From positions 1 to 22,183 of the forward strand of contig DHSK01000171.1 in the NCBI GenBank assembly GCA_002408445.1: DNA of 22,183 nucleotides, given 5' to 3'. Positions 7,363-14,329 of the stretch are shown piece after piece; position 1 is the first letter of the stretch, and every line of letters starts with the position of its first letter. Below the pieces are notes generated by a model. The model made no database searches, was not told where the DNA came from, and saw only the letters and a list, made by a program, of their open reading frames with translations. A program made the translations under genes and the position numbers. The stretch is from Syntrophomonas sp. UBA5288. GTDB lineage: Bacteria; Bacillota; Syntrophomonadia; Syntrophomonadales; Syntrophomonadaceae.

Positions 7363-8112
7363 ATGAAAGCCCTAAAATGGACGTTACTGATAGTAATAGT
7401 TATATCCGGCCTGCTGGCAGGCGTTTTCTGTGTAACCTGGATGCAAGACGAGCTGGCATTAAGAAAATCGTATTTAGTAGTATCCAACTTCAATCATGAG
7501 ATTATCACCAAAGGTGATACCGGCAAGACTAAACTGGTGGCATTAACATTTGACGATGGACCTGATCCCCAATATACGCCTAAAGTACTGGAAATTTTAA
7601 AGAAATACCAGATCAAGGCTACCTTTTTTGTCGTCGGAGAGAATTGTGCCGATTATCCGGAAATAATCAGACAGGAAATAAAAGCAGGACATGAGGTCGA
7701 AAACCATACTTATACTCATCCTGATTTAGTCAAAGACCGTGCCGTATCAACCGAGGAGGAAATAGTTCGCACCGGACAGGTAATAGAATCTATCACCGGC
7801 CGCAAGCCTTGCTATTTTCGGCCCCCCAAACGCCTGTTTACCAGTGACACGGTTAAAATTGCGGAGAGCAGCGGCTACCAACTAGTCTTGTGGACCATCG
7901 GGGTGGAACATCGCCTGTCGAAGACACCCGAGAAAATGGCGAACCGGGTCATAAAAGCAGCTAAACCCGGCATTATCATCCTGGCTCATGATGGCCGGCT
8001 AAATCGCACCAAAACCATAGAGGCATTACCGTTGATAATCAAAGGATACCAGAAGAAGGGCTATCGTTTTGTTACCCTGCAGGAGCTGTTAGCATACGCT
8101 CCGCCTAAGTAG
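7363..8112 (+). CDS. membrane-anchored polysaccharide deacetylase (CE4/NodB) family protein
   Basis: A 249-residue protein with an uncleaved signal-anchor (about residues 5-25) and an extracytoplasmic NodB homology domain. Motif 1 is TFDDGPDP (62-69, catalytic D64 and metal D65). Motif 2 is NHTYTHPD (metal H115 and H119). Motif 3 is RPPK (153-156) where the family usually has RPPYG. The motif-4 region is LWTIGVEHR without the usual aspartate-tryptophan pattern. Motif 5 is ILAHD (H209). The metal triad and general base are thus intact while the substrate groove is altered. Expected activity is N-deacetylation of peptidoglycan or another amino-sugar polymer, like PdaA/PgdA relatives; specificity may differ. 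The start ATG has GGAGG 7-8 nt upstream. It follows the aminopeptidase in the same direction. Confidence 0.9.
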   Translation: MKALKWTLLIVIVISGLLAGVFCVTWMQDELALRKSYLVVSNFNHEIITKGDTGKTKLVALTFDDGPDPQYTPKVLEILKKYQIKATFFVVGENCADYPEIIRQEIKAGHEVENHTYTHPDLVKDRAVSTEEEIVRTGQVIESITGRKPCYFRPPKRLFTSDTVKIAESSGYQLVLWTIGVEHRLSKTPEKMANRVIKAAKPGIIILAHDGRLNRTKTIEALPLIIKGYQKKGYRFVTLQELLAYAPPK

Positions 8113-8236
8113 ACGGTGCATTATTGCCGATCGGGCATTTCCCGTATGGCCCCGGGAATGACGGCCATATATATAGTATGCAGCATCGTAATCAGAATAA
8201 ACATTTTTATTACAGCGGACAGGAGTTGATTCTAGA

Positions 8237-8608
8237 ATGTATAAATTGGCTCATGCAGGCATTGTAGTAGGGGATTGTGAACGATCGGCCGCTTTTTACC
8301 GGCAGGTTCTTGAATGTGAGTACATAGAAGAATTTGAAGATAATAACATCAAAATCGTATTTTTAAGATTGGACGGGGGAGTCCTGGAACTGATTCAACA
8401 TAAGAATGTAACGGCGGAGTATCGCCCGGCCGGGCCGATTGACCATCTGGCTCTCGCGGTAACCGATATTGATGCCGAGGTGGATAGGCTGAAAAAACTG
8501 GGTATAGACTGCCTGTTTGAGGAACCCAAAGAGGTTTTAGAGGGTAAAAAGATCATGTTTTTCTCCGGCCCGGATGGTGAAAAATTGGAATTCATCGAGA
8601 TGAAATAA
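8237..8608 (+). CDS. VOC/glyoxalase-fold family protein
   Basis: A 123-residue single-chain vicinal-oxygen-chelate protein made of two beta-alpha-beta-beta-beta modules. Candidate metal ligands occupy the family positions: H6 (LAHAGIVV), E51 (VLELIQ), H70 (IDHLALAV) and E118 (KLEFIE). GPDGEKLEF is the usual C-terminal signature, and SAAFYRQVL matches the helix-1 motif FYxxvLG of glyoxalase I-like enzymes. It could be a lactoylglutathione lyase-like enzyme, a methylmalonyl-CoA epimerase-like enzyme or another lyase/isomerase; residues alone do not decide. AGGAG at 8221-8225 is 11 nt upstream of the ATG. It is separated from the deacetylase gene by 124 nt containing only a weak hairpin, and ends against a shared bidirectional terminator. 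Confidence 0.87.
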   Translation: MYKLAHAGIVVGDCERSAAFYRQVLECEYIEEFEDNNIKIVFLRLDGGVLELIQHKNVTAEYRPAGPIDHLALAVTDIDAEVDRLKKLGIDCLFEEPKEVLEGKKIMFFSGPDGEKLEFIEMK

Positions 8609-8648
8609 AAAGGCCACGTATTCATAAATGAAAACATGGCCTTTATTG
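8609..8648. terminator. bidirectional terminator between VOC and radical SAM genes
   Basis: The stem AAAGGCCA (8609-8616) with TGGCCTTT (8637-8644), extended by TTCAT/ATGAA, is flanked by A-rich sequence on the left and T-rich on the right. It starts directly after the VOC stop codon and lies 16 nt beyond the radical SAM stop codon, so it suits both convergent transcripts. Confidence 0.85.
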
Positions 8649-8663
8649 TCTGTCTGAATGATT

Positions 8664-10043
8664 TTATTGAGCTTGACGCAACTGCGGGGAAGCGTCGGTT
8701 TGCGCCAGATGCTGCTGCCAGAGCTGCTCGGCGGTGATGGACCAATCGTGGGCGGCATCGGCAGTACGGGCCGTTAAATCGTCAACTGATTCTTTATCAA
8801 TGGGCTGGGTCGATACGGCTCCCGATTTACGTACCATGGTTTTTAGTTTTTCAGGATTATCCAGCAACGGACAGGGCCGTAAATGGTTATGATTAAAGGG
8901 CTGGCCCTCATAGTATTGCTGGAAAATAGGACTCTGCAAGGCTTGAAGCAAACTCACGTCTTTAATATTGGCATTGGAATAATGGATAAAGGCACATGGT
9001 TCAACATCACCATTGGCATTAATATGCAGATACTTTTTCCCGCCGGCGATACATCCTTCGGTATATTCGCCATCATTCCAGAAGTCCAGCACGAAGATAG
9101 GTTTGGTGCTGCGCATTTCCCGCACACGGTGATACATGTAGGCCCGTTGTTCCGCCGTAGCCAGAAGGTCTGTTTTGGCATCCTTGCCTAGTGGCATATA
9201 GGTAAAATACCAGCCGAACAAACAGCCTTTATCAATCATAAGATCAATATATTGGTCTGAACCTACCGAATTGGTATTGTAGCGATGATAGCAGGTAGAG
9301 AAACCAAAAGGTACACCATGCTGTTTAAGTATATCCATAGCATGCATTACTTTCTGATAAGTACCCTGACCGCGCCGCATGTCGGTTTCTGCTTCATTGC
9401 CTTCGATACTTATAGCTAAGGCAAAATTGCCGGCCTCTACCATTTCGGCGGCAAAATCGTCATCGACCAAGGTAGCATTGGTGAAAGCCAGAAACATACA
9501 ATCATCATGTTTCTTGGCCAATTTAATTAAATCATGCTTACGCACCAGGGGCTCACCGCCGGAGTAGATATACATATATATACCGAGTTCCTTACCCTCA
9601 TTGATTATCCGATCCAGGACCTCATTACTTAAGGAATCGGTTTTCTTATACTCGGCGGCCCAGCAGCCGGTACATTTAAGATTGCAGGCGGCAGTTGGGT
9701 CCATGAGTATAGCCCAAGGGACATTACAATGGTATTGAGTCCGCATTTTTTCCTGTTGTGGTACCCCCAGCAGGGTGGCATTTACCATGAAGTTAATAAT
9801 AAATTTTTTAATAACCTGATTATCATATTCCGTGAGTACTTTTTGCAGCAGGGTATTCCAGTGGTTGCCGGGATCATCTATAATTTTTTGGAAGCTCCGG
9901 GCAATCTGTTTATGATTTTCCCGTACGGCCAGTTTTGATCCCCAATTTACCAGCTTGGCAGCATTAGCGACCGGGTCCTTTTCGATATAATTAATTCCCT
10001 GATTAAGTACGGTGGTGCTTATTAGCTGTTTAGCTGACTTCAT
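8664..10043 (-). CDS. radical SAM protein with SPASM-like C-terminal cysteines
   Basis: A 459-residue radical S-adenosylmethionine enzyme. The 4Fe-4S/SAM motif CNLKCTGC has cysteines at 120, 124 and 127, preceded by DPTAA. The SAM-binding glycine motif SGGEP is at 161-165. A C-terminal SPASM-like set includes C331 (CIAGGKKYLHINANGDVEPC), C350 and C391 (RPCPLLDNP), which could hold an auxiliary cluster. An N-terminal helical region of about 110 residues precedes the barrel. SPASM enzymes modify peptides, proteins or small molecules; no precursor peptide gene is visible nearby, so the substrate is unknown. I chose ATG 10043 because AAGGAGGAG lies 8 nt upstream; the frame continues 25 codons further without such a site. 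The ArsR gene lies 83 nt upstream on the same strand, so the two are probably an operon. Confidence 0.9.
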   Translation of the reverse strand: MKSAKQLISTTVLNQGINYIEKDPVANAAKLVNWGSKLAVRENHKQIARSFQKIIDDPGNHWNTLLQKVLTEYDNQVIKKFIINFMVNATLLGVPQQEKMRTQYHCNVPWAILMDPTAACNLKCTGCWAAEYKKTDSLSNEVLDRIINEGKELGIYMYIYSGGEPLVRKHDLIKLAKKHDDCMFLAFTNATLVDDDFAAEMVEAGNFALAISIEGNEAETDMRRGQGTYQKVMHAMDILKQHGVPFGFSTCYHRYNTNSVGSDQYIDLMIDKGCLFGWYFTYMPLGKDAKTDLLATAEQRAYMYHRVREMRSTKPIFVLDFWNDGEYTEGCIAGGKKYLHINANGDVEPCAFIHYSNANIKDVSLLQALQSPIFQQYYEGQPFNHNHLRPCPLLDNPEKLKTMVRKSGAVSTQPIDKESVDDLTARTADAAHDWSITAEQLWQQHLAQTDASPQLRQAQ

Positions 10044-10126
10044 TACTATCTCCTCCTTGTAAGTTGTGAATAAGGCTTTGTTAAGGAGATGCTCTGAAAA
10101 CCAACCAACGCGCCGCATGTAAGCGG

Positions 10127-10534
10127 TTAAGTGGGTATAATTCCCGTTTGGTTTACTTGGGAGCTTATATTATTTATGTTTTCGATCAGCGCGTTCTCCA
10201 GTTCTGGGTTAAGCTTTTGTTTATAATTGCTGAGATTATCGAGGTCTTTTTTACATTGAGCCATTTTATCCAGTTCTTTATAAAGAAATTCCAGAAGAAT
10301 AGGATGCCTTTTTTTAAAGGAATGGTTAATCTGGTAATAAACCCATTGTGCTTTCTTTTGCTGAGTAATCATTTCAATGTTTCTAAGCTTGATCAGATGT
10401 CTGGATACATTGGATTGGGTCATGTTCAAGACAGTCTCCAGTTCCCCTACACAAAGCCTTTCATTGCGCAGCAAATTCAGAATCCGTAAACGGTTTTCAT
10501 CACTGAGCGCTTTAAGTATTACTACTAAATCCAT
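10127..10534 (-). CDS. ArsR-family winged-helix transcriptional regulator
   Basis: A protein of about 135 residues with the ArsR/SmtB winged helix-turn-helix: ALSDENRLRILNLL opens the fold, the recognition helix lies in MTQSNVSRHLIKL, and the wing is QKKAQWVYYQI. A charged helical tail of roughly 50 residues follows. The alpha-3 region reads RLCVGEL; the CVC pair of arsenic-sensing ArsR is reduced to one cysteine, so a classical As(III)/Cd(II) site is absent and the effector is unknown. The ATG at 10534 is preferred because AAGGAAGGTGAG lies before it; a GTG at 10549 would add five residues but sits on the ribosome binding site. It is the first gene of a likely operon with the radical SAM protein and probably autoregulates from the operator upstream. 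Confidence 0.9.
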   Translation of the reverse strand: MDLVVILKALSDENRLRILNLLRNERLCVGELETVLNMTQSNVSRHLIKLRNIEMITQQKKAQWVYYQINHSFKKRHPILLEFLYKELDKMAQCKKDLDNLSNYKQKLNPELENALIENINNISSQVNQTGIIPT

Positions 10535-10566
10535 GAAATGTATTCTCACCTTCCTTATATGAGTAT

Positions 10567-10579
10567 ATTAACTTTTAAT
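10567..10579. promoter_or_regulatory. candidate ArsR operator
   Basis: ATTAA-CTT-TTAAT is a short AT-rich dyad just downstream of the -10 box of the arsR promoter, where ArsR-family repressors commonly bind. A wider half-site pair, ATATGA/TCATAT (10557-10562 and 10579-10584), frames it. The position fits autorepression; binding is inferred. Confidence 0.4.
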
Positions 10580-10582
10580 CAT

Positions 10583-10612
10583 ATAATAAAACAGGTAAAT
10601 TGACCTTGTCAA
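10583..10612 (-). promoter_or_regulatory. promoter of the arsR - radical SAM operon
   Basis: Read on the minus strand, a perfect -35 TTGACA (10607-10612), an 18-nt spacer and -10 TATTAT (10583-10588) stand about 50 nt before the ArsR start. The -35 is part of a dyad TTGAC-nnn-GTCAA (10600-10612), which could be another binding site. Confidence 0.7.
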
Positions 10613-10925
10613 TTAAGAATTTTGTGATAAATCAAACTTAAATGTCTTAATACGAAAATTAGACGCTGAAGACGCTGAATATTATGAATGACACTGAATT
10701 TTTAAAATCCGAAACACCTGAGGAAAGTTTTAACCACCATTGAAAATGCGTCATCCTGAGTGTTAACGAAGGATCCTTCCTGGTTAAGTATCAATATCGG
10801 TAAGATTCTTAACTGCGTTCAGAATGACAAGAACAGTATTTTCGTATTAAGTGCTGGTAGGATATCCCGGTTGGGTGGAGAAAGTTTAAAAAGATGCCTA
10901 ATAATTACCGGGGGTGGGTTAAGAC
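10613..10925. other. non-coding region upstream of the HD-GYP gene
   Basis: About 310 bp between the divergent arsR promoter and the HD-GYP start hold no convincing gene. The left part is AT-rich with a short duplication (GACGCTGAAGACGCTGAAT, near 10661). The middle holds the inverted-repeat element at 10750-10828. The 77-codon open frame at 10760-10993 starts inside that element and overlaps the HD-GYP start, so it is not called. No clear sigma-A promoter for the HD-GYP gene was found. Confidence 0.6.
10750..10828. repeat. 79-bp dispersed inverted-repeat element
   Basis: The left end GTCATCCTGAGTG and the right end (reverse complement GTCATTCTGAACG) form imperfect terminal inverted repeats around GAAGGATCC / AAGATTCTT. 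This is the layout of the widespread intergenic repeat with GTCATCCTGAG and CTCAGAATGAC ends found in many bacteria. The same 13-nt end, GTCATCCTGAGTG, recurs at 22168-22180. It lies wholly between genes. Confidence 0.7.
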
Positions 10926-12089
10926 ATGAATATGAAAAAGTTGATTATGGTTTGCCTGGCGGTTACGGCTTTGGTCGCCGCACTGGAACTTAGTAATTTG
11001 CTGCCCCATCTGGCGGCAGCCGTTTTGTTTCTGGGTGCCGGATGTATAGTTGCCTATCTGCTGGCGTTAGGCGAACAGCGCCGCAATTCCATAAATGAGC
11101 TGAATTTTATAAGCCAAGCCGAACATAGTCTGACCAACTGTCCACCCCGGCTGGTATTAAATCGATTGCAGGAAGCTATTAAAAAGGGGACTGGAGCAGA
11201 TAAGGTATACTTCAGTGCGCAGCTGCCCTCCGCAGAAGCAGGCGTTAATGATGAATGGGATGAGCAGATGATTACAACCGTTGATGCTCTGGTCAGGGAA
11301 CGCCAGGCCGCCTTTATATGGCCCAATCCTGACGACAGCCAATTGGCAGCTTTATTTGACCTAAGTGAAGTAAAAGAATTAATGGCACTGCCGGTTAAAA
11401 ACGGGGACGAGCTAATGGGAGTATTATATGTCGGCAGTGATTCGCCCATCCGCCTGGACCAGAAGCAGGATATGGTAGGGAGGCTAACCTTGTGTGCGGC
11501 CAATGCCATTATCCGGCACCGGCTCTATGAAACGGAAAAGGCTCATGCGACGGCCATTATTAAGGCCTTGATCAATGCTATTGATACGCAGCAGCCCTTT
11601 TTTGCCGGCCATTCTGAAAGGGTAGCGGCTGCGGCTATATTGATAGCCGGCCGGCTCAACCTGACCCCCGAAGAATCCCAGGCCATAAAATATAGCGCCC
11701 TGTTGCATGATGCCGGCAAAATAAGGGCCGGGGACGGGGAACAAGAAAAGGCGGGAAGGGAACATCCGCTACAGGGTGCGGCCCTGCTGCCGGAAGATGA
11801 GTTCTTCACACCGATAAAAGAAGCCATCTTAAGCCATCATGAACGCTATGACGGTCAAGGCTATCCGCAGGGCCTGGTCCGCAATGACATTCCCTTCCTG
11901 GCGCGGATTATAGCGGTAGCCGATGTGTATGATGCTCTGGTGCGGCTGTGCCCGGAGGAGGAAAGACTTAATCATGCCCGGGCGGTGCAGACGATAAAAA
12001 AAGCCACCGGGACACTGTTCGATCCCCTGGTGGTAGTAGCTTTTGAAGAAGTGGCAGCAGAGATTAATGCTTTTTATCAAAATAATTAA
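10926..12089 (+). CDS. membrane-anchored GAF/HD-GYP protein, probable c-di-GMP phosphodiesterase
   Basis: A 387-residue protein. One or two hydrophobic segments (about 5-20 and 28-48) place it in the membrane, a GAF-like sensor region spans roughly 60-200, and a C-terminal HD-GYP domain spans about 207-380. The catalytic set is complete: H229 (GHSERV), HD at 261-262 (LLHDAGKI), K265, H280, HH at 304-305, the GYP motif in HHERYDGQGYP (304-314) and D333 (VADVYDAL). HD-GYP domains hydrolyse c-di-GMP to pGpG or GMP, so the enzyme is expected to lower c-di-GMP. The ATG has GGGGGTGGG upstream. It lies 112 nt before the secreted IPT/TIG gene set on the same strand and may regulate it or be transcribed with it; this is inference. 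The ligand of the GAF region is unknown. Confidence 0.9.
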   Translation: MNMKKLIMVCLAVTALVAALELSNLLPHLAAAVLFLGAGCIVAYLLALGEQRRNSINELNFISQAEHSLTNCPPRLVLNRLQEAIKKGTGADKVYFSAQLPSAEAGVNDEWDEQMITTVDALVRERQAAFIWPNPDDSQLAALFDLSEVKELMALPVKNGDELMGVLYVGSDSPIRLDQKQDMVGRLTLCAANAIIRHRLYETEKAHATAIIKALINAIDTQQPFFAGHSERVAAAAILIAGRLNLTPEESQAIKYSALLHDAGKIRAGDGEQEKAGREHPLQGAALLPEDEFFTPIKEAILSHHERYDGQGYPQGLVRNDIPFLARIIAVADVYDALVRLCPEEERLNHARAVQTIKKATGTLFDPLVVVAFEEVAAEINAFYQNN

Positions 12090-12127
12090 TAGCAGAAATC
12101 GGGATGCAGTAAAGAAAAATCAATAAT

Positions 12128-12175
12128 TTTACGATAAAAAAAGTATCTATGTCGTAAAGTCAGGCCAGGACCTGA
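12128..12175 (+). other. two small hairpins in the leader of the secreted-protein operon
   Basis: TTTACGA (12128-12134) pairs with TCGTAAA (12152-12158), and TCAGG (12160-12164) pairs with CCTGA (12171-12175), about 27 nt before the start codon of the first secreted gene. The pattern does not match the c-di-GMP-I or -II riboswitch consensus as far as I can see. It could be a short leader structure or an operator. Confidence 0.3.
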
Positions 12176-12201
12176 TAAGAATAATGTACAGGAGTGAAAA
12201 C

Positions 12202-14319
12202 ATGTCGGCCAAAAAAATATGTTGCTGCATAATGCTATGGTGTTTGATGTTGAACTTTATACCTGGTACGGCGCAGGCCGCACCGGTTGAAAAAGAATGG
12301 GGAACGTCGGTCAGTGTTGTTAAGCTGGACGGCAGCATGATTGACCTTAATACGGCCGGCTTTAACGGGGTAGTGACCGATTTTGCCTATATGCAGATAA
12401 CTTTTTCCGATACCGGGGCCAATCTTGCGGCTGCCCTGAACCCGGGACATAGTCTGGATGAAATAACGGTAACCGGGGATGCGGTGTATGCAACAACCCA
12501 ATTTGCTCCGCAGCTGGATAACGGAACTTTAAAATTACAATTAAATTCTTCTTTAAATGAAGGCACGCTTTACACCATAAATATACCGGCCGGCACTTTT
12601 ATAGAGGCCGGGGGGAGCAGTACTAACCAGGCCTTGACTATAAGTTTTGTTACGGCTGCGGCAGTTTCAATAGTTGCGGTTGAACCGGTCGCGCTTAGTG
12701 CGGTGGATATTGCAACCGGACAATCTTTTTGCCAGATCAGGGGGGGTAATCTGGCCGACATTCAAAAAGTGGTACTTACCCCTATTGCAGGCAGATGTCT
12801 GGATTTGCAGCCATTTATTATTGCCCGGGAGGACCTGGATTTAATAGACGCCGGTACGTTAAAAGTTATGCTGAAAGGTAATAACGCCATGGGGTTGGGA
12901 AAGGAAGAGGCCAGCGGCACTTACCGGGTAGATGTTTTCTACGGCGATGCCAGTAATTCCCAGCAGGCCGCTGCGGCAGTAGAGATCACGCTGCAGGTGC
13001 TTTCCCGGGGGGTACCGGTGCCCATTTCTTTTTATCCGGGGACCGGCAGCCAGTATGATGAAAAAGGGCTCTTGCCCCAGTCGATTAACGGTACTACCCG
13101 CTATTTCCTGAGTGTGAAATGGCAGGACCCGGATGGAACTTTGGAATTCAATCAAGCTGAAAGTGCGCTTAACCGGCTTAGGACTTCTTCGGTTTATGCT
13201 GAAGGAGGCAGCCAGGCCTCAATGATCGACACCGATTTCCTGGATTGGATTGAAAATATAAGCGATAGCACCGAACGCAACCGCTGTATCGATACTTATC
13301 TGTATAACCGCACCACCGATACGCTGTACATTCCGGTAAGATTATTAAGACCTCAGACTACTTATATTGTATCCCTTAATGAATATATAGTTAAATTCAC
13401 CGGAGGTCAGGGGAATGCCCTTACCACCTGGTCATTTACCACCATGCCGGTTCCTGCGGTCTTGACCGTTTCACCGGGGAGCGTGGTGGAGGATTACCCG
13501 GGCGGGACGTATATTCTCATCGAAGGCAGCTTCTTTTCCAATTCCGGGGTGACGGTCAAATTCAATGACCGCTGGGCTGATAGCGTAAGCAGCATTACTT
13601 CCAACGGAAAAACCAGCCTAAAGGCGGTTCTGCCCCGCAGCAGCCGCTTAAAGCCCGGAGTTTACAATGTAACCGTAATAAACGACAGTAACCATCAGCA
13701 AACCCTTTACAATGCACTCAGTGTAGTAGCCCGGTCGGATAATGATCCGCCCACAGAGGGGCAGCGCACCAAAAGTGAGGGCAGGATAGGCGATGTGGTG
13801 GAGAGAGTGAATAGCAGTGAAGCGATCCTGGAATTGGACAGTGATTACCGGGACCGAAATTATCTGGCCCTTGATCTGGATAAATTAATGGGAGAAAAAG
13901 TCCTGACCCGTACCATTACCTTTGAAGGGCGGCGCGGGGACCGTATCGGCGAACTGGCAGCCTGGTCCCGCTGGGCTGATATAACTTTGTATGGTCTGAC
14001 CCTTGCTTCAGATAAAAACAGAGACAATGTTTCACTACGGCTGGGACGGGTGGATGCTTCTCGCAGCGCGCAACTCGGCAGCAAGCTGAGAGGAAGAGTC
14101 CCGCTTTCGGATTACATCGAAGTGGGGGGAGACAACTTCCGGGTGGACCGGGTTAAGATCGAACTGCCCTATAGCTTAAGTGACGGAGACAACCTCAAAG
14201 TATTAAGATATGATGATTCCCTGCGCAACTGGCTGGAGGCGCCTGGTACGGTTAACCGGCTGGAGCGCACGGTTCTAGTAAATAACACCCGCCCGGGAAT
14301 TTTTGTAATAGTGGAGTAG
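12202..14319 (+). CDS. secreted Ig-like and IPT/TIG domain protein (705 aa)
   Basis: An exported protein with a cysteine-rich signal peptide (1-26, cleavage after TAQA). It has an SbsA-type Ig-like domain (about 35-150: ITFSDTG, then TLYTINIPAGTF and ALTISFVTAA). A second region (about 270-415) again ends in an Ig-like LTTWSFTTMPV. An IPT/TIG domain follows (about 420-512: LTVSPGSVVEDYPGG, then YILIEGSFF and PGVYNVTVIND). After a hydrophilic linker (513-530) comes a C-terminal beta-rich module ending LRNWLEAPG and PGIFVIVE, related in layout to the end of the next protein. I chose ATG 12202 because AGGAG lies about 8 nt upstream; an ATG at 12184 precedes that site. No SLH, LPXTG or lipobox is seen. 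It is the first of three secreted genes, only 10 nt before the second. Function unknown; adhesion or surface-layer assembly is plausible. Confidence 0.88.
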   Translation: MSAKKICCCIMLWCLMLNFIPGTAQAAPVEKEWGTSVSVVKLDGSMIDLNTAGFNGVVTDFAYMQITFSDTGANLAAALNPGHSLDEITVTGDAVYATTQFAPQLDNGTLKLQLNSSLNEGTLYTINIPAGTFIEAGGSSTNQALTISFVTAAAVSIVAVEPVALSAVDIATGQSFCQIRGGNLADIQKVVLTPIAGRCLDLQPFIIAREDLDLIDAGTLKVMLKGNNAMGLGKEEASGTYRVDVFYGDASNSQQAAAAVEITLQVLSRGVPVPISFYPGTGSQYDEKGLLPQSINGTTRYFLSVKWQDPDGTLEFNQAESALNRLRTSSVYAEGGSQASMIDTDFLDWIENISDSTERNRCIDTYLYNRTTDTLYIPVRLLRPQTTYIVSLNEYIVKFTGGQGNALTTWSFTTMPVPAVLTVSPGSVVEDYPGGTYILIEGSFFSNSGVTVKFNDRWADSVSSITSNGKTSLKAVLPRSSRLKPGVYNVTVINDSNHQQTLYNALSVVARSDNDPPTEGQRTKSEGRIGDVVERVNSSEAILELDSDYRDRNYLALDLDKLMGEKVLTRTITFEGRRGDRIGELAAWSRWADITLYGLTLASDKNRDNVSLRLGRVDASRSAQLGSKLRGRVPLSDYIEVGGDNFRVDRVKIELPYSLSDGDNLKVLRYDDSLRNWLEAPGTVNRLERTVLVNNTRPGIFVIVE

Positions 14320-14329
14320 GGAGGATATT

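Noticed and set aside
8113..8236. Imperfect hairpin (CATTTCCCG at 8136-8144 with CGGGAATG at 8153-8160) as terminator of the deacetylase-like gene
   Set aside because: The stem is broken and no T-run follows, so termination here is not supported.
10760..10993. Open frame of 77 codons upstream of the HD-GYP gene
   Set aside because: It starts inside the inverted-repeat element and overlaps the HD-GYP start in another frame; the sequence has no family features.
12090..12201. c-di-GMP riboswitch upstream of the secreted operon
   Set aside because: The conserved cores of the class I and class II riboswitches are not recognisable; only two small hairpins are present.
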